DNA from: Podospora pseudocomata
Taxonomy: Eukaryota > Ascomycota > Sordariomycetes > Sordariales > Podosporaceae
Direction: 5' to 3'
Length of the DNA stretch: 64,000 nt
Assembly (NCBI RefSeq): GCF_035222375.1
Contig: NW_026946365.1
Coordinates: forward strand, 806,001 to 870,000
Shown here: piece by piece, positions 43,033 through 53,615 of the stretch
How positions within the stretch are numbered: the first letter of the stretch is position 1
Layout of the letters: each line of letters starts with the position of its first letter
Made by a program: the position numbers and the translations under genes
The notes under the pieces: generated by a model
What the model saw: only the letters and a program-made list of their open reading frames with translations
The model's database searches: none
Told to the model about the DNA's origin: nothing

Positions 43033-43198
43033 GTTGGTGGTGGAGGATGAGATGTATGGGAATGAGGTTTATCGTGACGGGAGGGGGGGGGGAAAGGAGG
43101 AGAGTGATTGGGATATGTTTGTGAAGAGGGTGGAGGAGGATAGGAAGGGGGAGGAGAGGGAGAAGAGGGAGGGTGGGGGGGGGAAGGCGACGTTTTGA

Positions 43199-43995
43199 AA
43201 AAAAAGGAAAAAAAAAAAAAGAAAAAAAGAAGAAGGGGGGGGAGTGTATATGTACTTGTATGAGAGAGTACAAAGATGTTGGGGGGTGTATATTATTTCG
43301 GATGTATATATGATGATTAGAGCCTTGTTTATACTTGACTTTCAAGATATATTGGGGCTTTTTAGTAACATTGATTGCGAAAAATTTTGATTCACAAAAA
43401 GATGGAAATCCCAGCTTTGAATTACCTCATCGCTAGCTTTTGATTCTTTCCATCCCAGCTTGAAATGGACACAACAAGCTCGAAATAATAACACCGAATG
43501 CTTGGATGGCTGGTCACAAGTGCTTGGATAGATATTAATGAAAGACATGTTCACAGCATTTCTCACGCAGTCAAAGGGGTCAGATGTTGACAGCAACAGA
43601 AACAAACAAGCTCTTGATATTTGAGCGTTGGGGTATCATTACAAGCAAAAATACGCCCCCCTTTTTCCACACAACTATCCCAACAAACGCCTCCAACCAA
43701 TGCAAATATGCTTGTCCCTCCGGTATCAACGCCTAAAACGAATGCAACTAGGCCTCCCAGACATCCTTTGACGCCTCCATTAACCCCGGATATGCGTAGA
43801 ACAGATGAAAATTAGGCCTTCAAAAATGTCGAATAGGCCTCACCCCCGAACATAAAACGACGCCTCAAACAAGTGTAAACAGAGGCCTATCAGGCATGAT
43901 TTGATGCCTCCCAACCAATCTTTTGATGCCTCAAACGAAAGAAAACAGGCCTCTCAAAAACAAAAAAGAACGCGTCCCGGCTTATCTTTTGACGC
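43199..43995. other. Spacer between convergent PPR and unknown proline-rich genes, rich in short repeats
   Basis: About 0.8 kb. After a purine-rich A/G tract (43198-43240) it contains two degenerate short-period arrays, listed separately. No gene seen. Confidence 0.6.
43405..43540. repeat. Degenerate repeat, period about 21-22 bp, core ATCCCAGCTTTGAAAT
   Basis: The AGCTT/GCTTGG core recurs at 43413, 43435, 43457, 43477, about 43499 and 43521 (spacings 22, 22, 20, 22, 22). The clearest units are AATCCCAGCTTTGAATTACC and CATCCCAGCTTGAAATGGAC. These closely match units of the array at 12.2 kb. It may extend leftward to about 43.32 kb. Confidence 0.6.
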
Positions 43996-44018
43996 CTATC
44001 CGAACATGTCGGAGGCCT
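43687..44018. repeat. Degenerate 21-bp tandem array with A(C/G/T)GCCT core, about 16 units
   Basis: ANGCCT occurs 13 times: 43687, 43729, 43750, 43771, 43814, 43835, 43860, 43883, 43914, 43926, 43947, 43992 and 44013. Degenerate cores (ATGCTT 43708, ATGCGT 43792, ACGCGT about 43970) fill the gaps at the expected phase. Spacing is mostly 21 or 42-45. Less than one copy would be expected by chance in 330 bp. The right end enters the last codons of the minus-strand gene. The first six units translate as in-frame heptads on the plus strand. Confidence 0.8.
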
Positions 44019-45526
44019 TCCCCTTGCCTTCATCGAGCTTCTTTGCCTTCTTCTCCTCCTCCGTCTCCTCCTCCGTCTCCTCATTCTCGGGACCCATAAC
44101 CCTCCGCACCTCCGGCCCCATATAATTCCCCGACTCAGGATTGTACCGACTATTCATATACTCTGCATACTTCTTCATAAACTCCTCCCTCTTTCGTTCA
44201 TGATGCCGGGTTGCTGCTCCTGGAGGGGGGCAGCGCTCCTGTTGCGGGGGAGCGGGAGGGGGAGCGGGAAAAGAGGAGAGAAAAACGGGAGGGGTGATGG
44301 AAGGGATAGGAGGAGGGGGGTAACTCGGTGGTGGTGGGGGTAGTGGTGGTGGCGGAGGAGTGCGAGTCGGCATCGGGGGAGGACGATGGGGTGAAGGAGA
44401 GGGGGTTGCAGGAGAGTCCGCCAGGGACAGCAGAGCTAGCTTGCCGATGGGGAGGGGGAGAGGCGTTTTGGTGGGGGGCGGCGGTGGGTGTGGATTTGGG
44501 GGGGCAAGTGAGATGATGAAGGGGGGGGAGAGGGAGCTGCTCCTGGTGGGGTGAAAGTCGCTTGTTTCGGTCGACTTGATGATGATGGGGGTGCTGCTCT
44601 TGTTGGGATGGCTGCTCTGGCTGGTGCCGCTCGTTTGGCTGGTACTTTTGCTGCTCTTTGGCCGGCTGGTACTTTTCGTACTGGTGCTGCTGCTCCTCAG
44701 CTTGATGGTACCGCTCTTTTGGCTGGTACTCTCGAGACCGCCGTTGCTGGTCTTGATCGTCCTGCTGGTACGAGTTATGAGACTCGTTGGACTCGTCCTC
44801 TTGCTCTTCAGTGACCGGCTGAAGACGCGGCGACGACGGGGAGAAAGCCGGGAGGGGAGAAGGCGGCGGCGGCGGGAGAACAAAGCTGGGGGGACGGAAA
44901 ATATCATCTTCTTCGATTTCGTCCCAGTCGATGCTCAGCACTCGTCTGGTGACATCCCGATAGGCTTTCGCCCGTTCTTGGGTGTGCTCAGGCTCAGGAG
45001 CAAGCTCCTGGCCAGCGGCGGACGACGGCTCGGGGTCGCTTGCTGGGACCGGCGGGTCGTCGAGGGGAGGGAGAGGCGGGAAGAGTCTGTCCAGGGTTGC
45101 CAAAACGTTTTTGGCCTCTTGGGCGTGCTGGGAATTGGGGGCCTCGGGGTGGAGTTGGCGGCTGCTGCTTGCCGCCGCCCTGGTGGGCGACTCCAGGTCG
45201 TCGAGGCAACGACCCAGCGGAAGGTTCGCCATGAACTGCTTGTAATCAAGCAGGGTGAGGTCGTTGTCATCGGGCTCGTGAGGGTCCCAGAGCAGCTTTG
45301 GTTTGGAGGAGGGGGAGGGAGCGAAGACGGACGAGCTGGTGGCGACGGGGAGGTTGGAGGGGTTGGAGGAGGAGGAGGAGGGAACAGTGGTGGCAGCAGG
45401 AGCAGCACCCTCCTCGAAAAAGGTCGCCAGGCTCCTGACGGATTTGTGGCCTTTGGCCACCGTTGGGGGGGTCGCAGAGGGCGACATCTTGCGCCCGAGG
45501 TTCGAAGCAAAGGTATCTATCGACAT
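43996..45526 (-). CDS. Unknown proline-rich protein, frame switch near the middle
   Basis: Start at 45526 (MSIDTFASNLGRKMSPSAT). The N-terminal frame is convincing: LWDPHEPDDNDLTLLDYKQF, then AKAYRDVTRRVLSIDWDEIE and a Gln/Tyr/Glu-rich segment with repeated KYQP-like units. It then runs into low complexity and stops at 44198. The frame ending at 43996 has a strongly protein-like end (HHERKREEFMKKYAEYMNSR, then NPESGNYMGPEVRRV and an acidic tail), so the real protein probably starts in the first frame and ends in the second. The switch could be a homopolymer indel at the C8 run near 44521-44528 or an unrecognised intron at about 44.2-44.3 kb. No domain family recognised. The 3' end lies inside the 21-bp array. 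Confidence 0.6.
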
Positions 45527-45931
45527 TTGTTGTTAGAAAACTCCAGTCAAGTTGATTTCTTCGACTTTTTTTGGCTCTCAAGTAAGCAAACAAGTGAATC
45601 AAGTCGAGCACAAAGGTGAATTTCGAGTAGTCAGTCGCAAAACGGCCGAGTTGCTCGACAGTCTTGACGTACCGTGGCTCCGGCGCGGGATCTTCCTCTC
45701 CAAGATGAGGCCGGCGATCACCCCATCTTCTTTCTTCTCCTTCTTCTCCATCGTCTGTGAGCGGTAACTGCGATGGCGTGCGAGCGCCTGGTTAGTGGTT
45801 GAGGTTGGTTTGCTCGAGCAACATTAAGACTTACAGAAGCAGCTGTGAACGCCGATGAACAGTTCAGAAGCATTTTTCGAGAAGTCCCAAAATCTCAAAA
45901 CAAACAAGTGCGTGCGAACCGCTTAGTCGCC
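45527..45931. promoter_or_regulatory. Divergent region between the unknown gene and the small candidate gene
   Basis: About 400 bp. A possible short upstream exon of the plus-strand candidate may lie here (an intron-like segment ends TTACAG at 45836), but no start could be joined in frame. Confidence 0.3.
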
Positions 45932-46350
45932 ATGCTTAGTCGTCCTGCGGTGCCTTCATCATCAGCTGCGGACCCGCCTGCCAGCCGCAGTCAAGCCGTA
46001 GAAGGCCCGGAGGGTTCCCAAGGTATCTGTCGAGACATTGCGGCTCTGGAAGAGTGTTCACAAGAAACAGTGGCTCTTGGAGTCCAGCTCTTCGTGGAGG
46101 TGGCAGAGTACATTGTGACTGACGAAAGGTTCGTCAGCGCAGTCCATATATTTGACTCATTACTATCAGCCTGTTGATCAGAGTTGCGGACTGTAGAGTG
46201 GCCCTGGGAGCGGCTGCACAAAACTTGTTCGCTACCTACCTCACATACAAACTACCTTATGGAGCCAACAGTAGGACCAACAAAGACCCGCTGCTCCATC
46301 TTCTAGAAGAGTTCACTTTCTGCTCTTTTGGGTGTTTGGTCTTCAGCTGA
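45932..46350 (+). CDS. Candidate small two-exon gene, unknown function
   Basis: Exon 1 is 45932-46128 and exon 2 is 46170-46350, joined over a 41-nt GT...TTTGACTC...CAG segment, giving 125 residues in a consistent phase. Exon 1 encodes MLSRPAVPSSSAADPPASRS, then EECSQETVALGVQLFVEVAE. Exon 2 encodes RVADCRVALGAAAQNLFATY, then KLPYGANSRTNKDPLLHLLE. The composition is protein-like on both sides of the junction. The intron is shorter than others here (51 nt or more), the main reason for doubt. The frame extends upstream of the chosen ATG to 45842, so a 5' exon may be missing. No family recognised. Confidence 0.4.
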
Positions 46351-48643
46351 GGACACAGTCTTCTCCGTGAACCGGAGCACGGTGGAGAGCAGGAGAGACA
46401 TGTTGCCGACCGCAGACAGCAATTCAGGGAACTGGGGCTGTTCTGTACATTGGAAGAGAAAATATCACGAGGATTAGAGTTTTTCTATCATGTATATGAG
46501 TAGAGTCTTCTGTTGCTATCCAATATCAACAGTTGAGGTGGCTCGTGCGTTCAGGGGCTGCTTTGCCCCTGAGCTGTTTGCCACCGCCCGGACCATCACC
46601 ATGTAAACAAACGTCAATCTTCACATTTGCCTCCGAAATATAGACAAACTGGCATATTTGACTCTTCAAAGTGTAGTTTAGGTTCATTGATGCCACGAGT
46701 GTACCCTTCTTCATCTTCATGTTCAGTCCCGGAAAACACTCTCCAAGCACACAAAGTGCTGACATGCACAACAAGTGACACCCGTCATTGAAGATGACAA
46801 ATGTCCGAGTGCGATGTTGTTCAGATCTGTCTTTAAGCCGCAAGCCATGTAAGAACCTAATCATAACGGTGGTAACGTGTTCTCGTAGCCGCTGGCACAA
46901 GGTCCAGACATGGCCGTTTTCGGGGGTAAAGCGGTGTCTCAACCATGGAGAGGCATTGCAAGTGTTTACAACAAGCGGCACAGGAACTCGCGATACAACA
47001 CTTGAGCCATTCTCTGGAGAACTCTGGAGAGGTCCACGTTGGCCGGGATCATGCTGACTGAATGCGACCTTGAGCCCTTCTTTGGCTTCCAAGAAGCGTT
47101 ACACAGACCCAGCGGCTACAACTATATCTTACCCTCGCCGTCCCTGAACATATAGCTCAACAAATTAACTCCCCAAAGTACCTTTCTCGTTTCCATTTCT
47201 CTTTGTGCCAGAATTTACAAAGGACAAGTGATGAAGTTGGCCCTTGATTCTGGCTCTGATTGGCGCTGACGGGTATCACCGTATCCATCGTATAAGCAGG
47301 CAAAATAGCGCGGTGACCCCTTTTATATCAACAGCGTCTGGTCCCAAACTCGCTTCCTCTGGCAATGACACTCACCCCTGATCCGATCGGATTTGCCAGA
47401 GGTGATCACCAAACAGAAACACCAAGCTGAAATGGCCCCCATGGGCCATGGTCAGCCCCGAAGTCTTGCAATCAGATGCTACGGTACAGATCAGGAAGCT
47501 TGCTCCGGAGCTGAAAAGGCGCTGTCGATTACCAGAAGCACCACATGTTTGGAACCAGTCTCCCGGGGCCCTTTTGTCAGTTGCACTGCACCACCTAGCA
47601 CTGATAAGCTACCTAACACGGGCAACGACAAAAATATCATAATGTCGCGGCAAACACCACACCCTCACACCGAGGAGATACTGAGCACAAATGTCAGGTC
47701 AGTGTCTTCAGCTGGGCAAGCCTCCAAAGGTCCAGACCTCCTGTCTTATACTCTCACCTTGGGTCATGATCTGTTCGTCATGCCACTCCTTCAGTCACAG
47801 GTCCAGACATGTCGCGGTAGAAGCCGCTCAATTTCCAATGACGACAACGACGAAAAGCCGTGCCACGGCCGCCGCCATGATCCAAAGGGCTCTTTTCCAC
47901 ACCATACTGTTAGGTGGTCTCTGGGAACCCCACTGCAACGTTAATCGCGCGGCGTTCTGTCAGACGCTTTGCTCCAGTCTTCACCACTCAACGGAAAGAT
48001 GAAGTTACGCTGCGCCGTCCTGTGCCATGACAACCGAGAAGGAAGGCACCTTACAGCTGATGCGCACACCCCACCATCTCACGGGTAGTCACCTCCCCCC
48101 TGTCTGTCTGAATGATCATCTAAATGGAATTCCAACCCACCACCAAACACAAGTTCCCGTCACCTCATCAAAAAGTCTTGAAATTCCAAAACTCGAGAAA
48201 TACAATTGACTAGCATCATTTTTTCCAAAATAGCAAAGCGAGGAAAAAAAAAAGAAAAAAGAAAAAGGAGGCGTGACCTGACTTTCTCCTTGGCTGGGCA
48301 TAATCCATCGCTAACTAACCCCAGCTTTCTCGCCGATTTTCCTGTTTGGGAACGTAGACCCTTGTACGCCTTCTCTCTCGCCTTTTTCTTCTTTTCTTCT
48401 TGTTTGTCTTTTTTCCCACGAGCGGCTTGTCACGGCCACCCCCGCAATTCTTCCCGCCCAACTGCCAGAAATAATCACAGCAAACAATTTTCTTTTCTGG
48501 CATTGCTTCTTTTCCATCTCGAACCGGCCGGCGTAGAGAAACATTGTGAGTGGTCAAATCCTCGACCGGCGAAGCGGGCATGTGTGCCGAGCTGAAGGAT
48601 ACCTATAAGCCGAACCGACACGAGAGGAACTGACATGGTCAGG

Positions 48644-48668
48644 TACACACACACACACACACACACAC
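48644..48668. repeat. (CA)n microsatellite
   Basis: About twelve CA units in non-coding DNA. Confidence 0.9.
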
Positions 48669-49618
48669 CCATATGCAGGAGACAGATCGACGGGCGGGCA
48701 GGTTCCTTCAGCTGCGAGCACGTCGGTCGGTAAGGTAGGCAGAGCTTGTGTTGCACCTCGACGAGGGAGAAAGGCCCCGAAACACTGCGTCTGCATGTAG
48801 TGTACAGGTAGGTAGATGGCTGCTTTCGCTAGGCAGCCGTTCAAATGTCTGACGATGACACCAGTCGCCATTAAGCAAAGGTTAACTTATCTTGCATCCA
48901 TCGTGGACTTTTGTTTTTCTAGATACCTAGTCTGCAGATTCAAAATCATGTCATCCTTACCACCTGAGCCACCAGAGTAGAATTTCCAAAAGCCAAAGAG
49001 GGTAACTGGAAAAGAATGCCTTGGCTGAGCGCCATTACACTACTCCCCACAACCGATCATCATCAAAGATGTTTTGGATCTAGAAAAAGCAACCGGTTGA
49101 TCGATAGCTTCGAACACTGCGAGGAGGCGCAGTGACTGTGTGGCATGGACATACTGTGTAGGTAGACAGATGGATACAACCTACGTGTAGCTCAAGTCCA
49201 CTTTCTTCCACCGCTACCTCCATCTCCATCATCAATCAACATCACCACGCACCAAAATGTAACCCATTCTCTCTCGTTCCCAATTCCACTTACCCCCTTC
49301 GGTAACTACTTCGTCCTTTTCCCTCCAGATCTCCCTCCAGATCTTCCCCACTCCCGGGCGCTCGCTCACCAGCCGGCCCCCGGCCCCCACTGTCACCGGT
49401 AACTCAAACCTGACACCGAGAAGACCGACTGACAACACACACAAAAGACACCACCTTTTGCACAACGTTCATATAAATTTTTATTACAGATCTGATGGGT
49501 GCAAAATACACGACAGGAAAATAAGGCAATGCCCGAGACATACACCACTTTGGTTGTAACAAAAGTTTCTAGGCAGGCAAGATGCACCCGTCCGTCTCTG
49601 CGTGGGATTTTTACCATT

Positions 49619-49638
49619 TTGTGTGTGTGTGTGTGTGA
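49619..49638. repeat. (GT)n microsatellite
   Basis: About nine GT units in non-coding DNA between the A-rich 3' flank and the spacer. Confidence 0.85.
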
Positions 49639-50249
49639 AGGAGGCAACCATTTGCATAAGGGGATGGATGGACGTCTTGGGCATTTTTCCATTCTGGAAA
49701 ATCACCTGATTTGACAATCCCATTCTCTGCAAGAAAATCAACTACCGTATGATGATGGCTGGAGAGAATATGTTAAATGTTGACAAGAAACAGCATTAAA
49801 ACTAAACAACTAATCAACTAAAAAGGAAACTATCGGCCGTTACAGAGTGAAAATCCAGAAGAAAAAAAAAATGGAGAGAGAAAGAAAAAGAAAATAAATG
49901 AAAAAAGAAGGGGGTATTCCTTATTCCTTTGCCCACGCTGCCAGATGTTCCAAATCAATCCATCTATCCCATCCCATACCATTCCATACCAACCCATCAT
50001 GTCGTGAATTGCAGGAGATATATCAAAGAAAAACAAAACCAAAAAAAAAAAAAAGGTATCCAAATAGTCATAAATCATACCCAACTCTCATTTACTCCTC
50101 CTCCCCCTCAGCATCAACATCCCCCTCCGCATCCTCCTCCTCCCCCCTCCCACTAACCACAATCTCCTCCCTCACCCCCCTCCCTTTTTGTCCCTGTCCC
50201 CCCCTAACCTGCCCGTTCCCGCCACCCCCCTGCCTCTCCAACACCTTCT

Positions 50250-51860
50250 TCAACTCCCACCTCCCCCCCCGTCCCCCCCGTTCAATAATCCCCACCTCCC
50301 TACTCCTAGCCCACTCAACCAAGCTCCCATCCTCCTCCCCCCAAACCTGACCTGCCCCTCCCTCCCCAACGCCGCCCCCTCCAGATGCTTAGCCACATGC
50401 TCCATCCTCTGATCCCACGCCTCCGGGCCCCTAAACTCCCCCACCTTACACCCCTTGACAGGACACCTCATAACCTCAGGCAGCTTACACCTCTCCCTTT
50501 TCCCCCTCTCCTGCAGCTCCCTCAACCTCCCCTCCCACCCGGCCATCTCCTCCTTCTCCCCCGGCGTCAACACCCCCCCTTTATTCGCCCTCCCAGCACA
50601 AAGTTTCTTCGCCCCAGCAGGCATGTGCATCCTCTTCAGGTGCTGGGTGTACAAATCCTTGCGATTGAAAATCGTCCCATTCGGCAGACGACAACCGCCA
50701 TTGTTCGTCTTGGCGCACACACCCTCTGTGCAGAGCCAGTAGTCCAGCAGCAGGTGCTGCGTGATGACGTGACGCTTCCATTCGTTCTTGGCCGCAAAGG
50801 TCGCTTCGCAGCCGGCAAAGTGGAACACGCAAGTGAAGGGGCGGGTGTGCTGCTTCTTGACGTGGGCGTCAAAGTCGGTGCGGTCGGGAAAGTCGGTTCG
50901 GTTGCAGTCGGGGCATTTGAAGGATACCGAGGAGGGAGCCAAGGGGTTGATCCGGCGTGGGGAGGGTTTGGAGAGCCGCTGCTGCTTGGGCGGTTGTTGT
51001 TGTTGTTGTTGAGGCTGGGGGTGCCAGACTTGGGTTGGGATGCGTTGTTGTTGGATGATGGGAGCGGGATGGTTGTTGTTGTTGAGTTTGGTTTTCTTGG
51101 CAGGGCGGTGCTCGTCTTCAGAGCCAGAGTCGGAGTGGCGTTTGGGGGTTGGGGGGAGGGAAGACTCCTCGGAAGAGGAGTCGCTGTCGTGGTCGAGCTC
51201 CCGCTTAAGGGGAGAAGAGTAAGAAGTAGAAGCCTGGATCTCCTCCTTGATCATGGGCATGTCCTCGGCCGGACTGGCAAGACGAGTAAAGTCGGAGCCG
51301 ACGGTGTTTTGGTTGGTGCTCATGTCGCACTGGGTGGATGTGTAGCTCGGCTCAAAGAACATGCCCTGGCTGTAGTCCATGTCGTTGTCGTTGTAGAGCG
51401 AGTTCATGCCGCCGTCAGTCCAGGCCCCGTAGCTCGGCATCATGCCCGAGCCCGTGAACCTGATAATGGCGTCGTGAGTGCTCGAGAAGTCGTCAAACTG
51501 CCCTGGCGTGGGTGAGAAGACAGATGGGACCTCAGGGGGCGTCGTGGGATGCTCGTAGTAAGATTCAGTCTCAGCACCGGGGCTCGGGGCGCTGCCCGAG
51601 GCGGAGGACGGCTCGTGGGAAGACATGGGACTGGCGAATCGTTGTTGCGTCGGTGGTGGAACAACGGAAACGCCCATGCTCGTAAAGTATGTTTTGGAGT
51701 GGGTGTCGTTCAGGAACCGCTGAGTGGTGGCGGAGAGGATAGGGTCGATGTAAAGGTTATCCTCAGCCTGTGTCGCAGCCAAGTCTTGGATAGGAACGTC
51801 GATGTTCGCATATCCAAAGCTCGAAGTGCTGCTGAAGATGGTTGAGAAGTGGCCAGCCAT
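50250..51860 (-). CDS. C2H2 zinc-finger transcription factor (first of two)
   Basis: Frame of 536 residues starting MAGHFSTIFSSTSSF. The N-terminal 200 residues are Ser/Pro/Asp-rich, like an activation region. Basic Ser-rich stretches with KR motifs and a Gln run follow (about 215-300). Three fingers lie at about 316-338 (CPDCNRTDFPDRTDFDAHVK), 344-369 (CVFHFAGCEATFAAKNEWKR) and 377-412 (long insertion, NRKDLYTQHLKRMH), then CPVKGCKVGEFRGPEAWDQR as a degenerate fourth finger. The last 30 residues are Gly-rich and unconvincing. The other frame after a G6 run (about 50335-50340) reads EEDGSLVEWARSREVGII and continues open to 50092; this resembles C-termini of related fungal proteins and is probably the true end. 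Target genes unknown. The upstream region is exceptionally long. Confidence 0.85.
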   Translation of the reverse strand: MAGHFSTIFSSTSSFGYANIDVPIQDLAATQAEDNLYIDPILSATTQRFLNDTHSKTYFTSMGVSVVPPPTQQRFASPMSSHEPSSASGSAPSPGAETESYYEHPTTPPEVPSVFSPTPGQFDDFSSTHDAIIRFTGSGMMPSYGAWTDGGMNSLYNDNDMDYSQGMFFEPSYTSTQCDMSTNQNTVGSDFTRLASPAEDMPMIKEEIQASTSYSSPLKRELDHDSDSSSEESSLPPTPKRHSDSGSEDEHRPAKKTKLNNNNHPAPIIQQQRIPTQVWHPQPQQQQQQPPKQQRLSKPSPRRINPLAPSSVSFKCPDCNRTDFPDRTDFDAHVKKQHTRPFTCVFHFAGCEATFAAKNEWKRHVITQHLLLDYWLCTEGVCAKTNNGGCRLPNGTIFNRKDLYTQHLKRMHMPAGAKKLCAGRANKGGVLTPGEKEEMAGWEGRLRELQERGKRERCKLPEVMRCPVKGCKVGEFRGPEAWDQRMEHVAKHLEGAALGREGQVRFGGRRMGAWLSGLGVGRWGLLNGGDGGGGGS

Positions 51861-53584
51861 CTTGAATGGTGATGGGGGAAAGAGAGGTGGTCGATGTTGG
51901 GGCAGAAAGCGTCAAAGACACAAACGTACGGCAAGCCAGAGCTGTATAGCCTCAAGCTTGAAGAGCCAACATGGGAGGGTGCAAGTAGTTATGTGCGGTG
52001 CTGTCTGAAGGATCCAGCAAAGGAAAATGGAAAAGAGGTCGAGGTATGGGTGGCACGTGAAGACGCAGTGAACAAAAGATGCAACAGCGGATCCTGGACT
52101 TGAGACCCACGCACCGTAATATAAAAAGGCGAGGGAGACTTATGCTGCATGGCTCGATGTGGCGATGATCAAGAACAGACCACGAAGAGCGGGAGCAGCT
52201 TGGATCAAATATGAAGAAGACAAAAGGTACGAACCACATGGAGACAAGGGCAGTGACCGCGTTTCCATCTTGGTGTGCCAAGTTCGGGAGAGCGCGCCAG
52301 AGCTGGCGGTTCTTTCTGCTGCTCCCCACTTGTGCCCAAGCCCACCACTCTCTAAGCTCATCGCCAGAGGGGAAGGACGCTCCCCCCTTCGTGGCTCGCT
52401 GCTCGGGGAGAATGCGGCTCTGCTGTGGGCCCAGGATGTACTCCTACAGCCTAAGCACAGCATCTGGTACAAGAGGGTTCTGCCAAGTAGCCAAGGTGGT
52501 AGCGAAAAGGCCCTGGCTCACAGGAGGGGGGGCTGAGGCCAGGTTCCCAGGCCACCCCTGCCCGATTTCGACCCCTGGCGGCAGGGGGGCGGACGGGGTT
52601 GGCAACAATCTCTTGAGAAGCGCTAGAAGGGTGTTGTGAGCCGTCGTCTTTGAGCGCTGCGCCTCAGGCTGGCTTGCTTTCTGATCAAGAGGTGAGTTGT
52701 ATACGGGACAAGTCTGAAATGTACAGCGCACAGGGTACATGATACCTACAGAGGAAGCGCGCGAGATGTCGAAACAGACGCGGGAGCTGTTTCCAGTGAG
52801 AGTTCGTTTACTTTGCATGCCCGGTTCTCCCGCCGAGCACTCTCGGGGCTTCACAGTAGAGGCCAGTCGCTCAGGTATCTGATATGTCACAAGCGGGGGC
52901 CGAGTCAATGGCGCGAACATGAACAGCAAGGTACATACCCCAGACTGCAGACTGCCCTGGAGCGCGGACGGGTTGTGGGCGAGAGCGATGGTTCGCGGAC
53001 AGCTGTTGTAGCTCTTGATGATATCGACACCCTCCCACAGACACCTCCCCTGGTCGAGCAAAATCCCCCCACCAAATCCCAACCCGACAAGAGGAGACGG
53101 CAGATGGCGGGATGTCCAAATTTGAGGCTCTTTTGTGCTTTTACTTGCTTGTATTCGTCGTCCTGCTTCCCCGGACGGCGGCGTGATTCGTGGCTCCCGA
53201 TGAAAGTGGCATTTGCCCATTTCCGATCAGAGTGGGCGCCACAAGGTCGATTTACTTCCTGCATGAGCATGTGTCAGTCACGTCAGTCAGGAAAGAAGAA
53301 AAAGCTGAAAAAATCACTTCATCATGATGTTTGGTTTGCTGTGCTTGTTGGTGATTTGGGAGGTGGTCGGTGCACTTAGGATCACCGCTAAAACAGACGC
53401 TAAGAAGCTGTCCGTTTCTCCCCAGACTGAGGTGCCCCACTGGATCCAGTGAGTGGCCCAGGGACCCAAACGCTCGAATCCTTATTAACCCTTGGCCATG
53501 GCGGCTGTTTTCGTTTCCATCTTTCTTGGCGGGGCTTCCGTCTCTTCTTGATGCTTGAGATGAATTCCATCGTTGACAGTCGAC

Positions 53585-53615
53585 TGTCATGTCGTGTCGT
53601 GTCGTGTCGTGTCGT
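53585..53615. repeat. (GTGTC)n short tandem repeat
   Basis: GTC(GTGTC) pentamers repeat about five times, flanked by ATGTC and GTCTC variants. Confidence 0.85.

Larger units (their letters stand above)
46351..50091. other. Gene-poor spacer left of the first C2H2 gene
   Basis: About 3.7 kb between the candidate gene at 46 kb and the 3' flank of the C2H2 gene. A 188-codon minus-strand frame (47092-46526) and a 183-codon plus-strand frame (47393-47944) are present but have no features, no clear introns and odd composition; I do not call them. Microsatellites: (CA)n at about 48644-48668 and (GT)n at about 49619-49638. A-rich tracts occur at 48.24, 49.86 and 50.04 kb. Confidence 0.45.

Noticed and set aside
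46526-47092. 188-codon minus-strand frame
   Set aside because: No recognisable motif and Cys/Arg/His-rich composition; kept only as a note in the spacer entry.
47393-47944. 183-codon plus-strand frame
   Set aside because: Composition looks random and other frames of similar length overlap it.
52444-53220. 258-codon minus-strand open frame in the gene desert
   Set aside because: No motif, no intron signals, mixed composition; length is possible by chance in GC-rich DNA.
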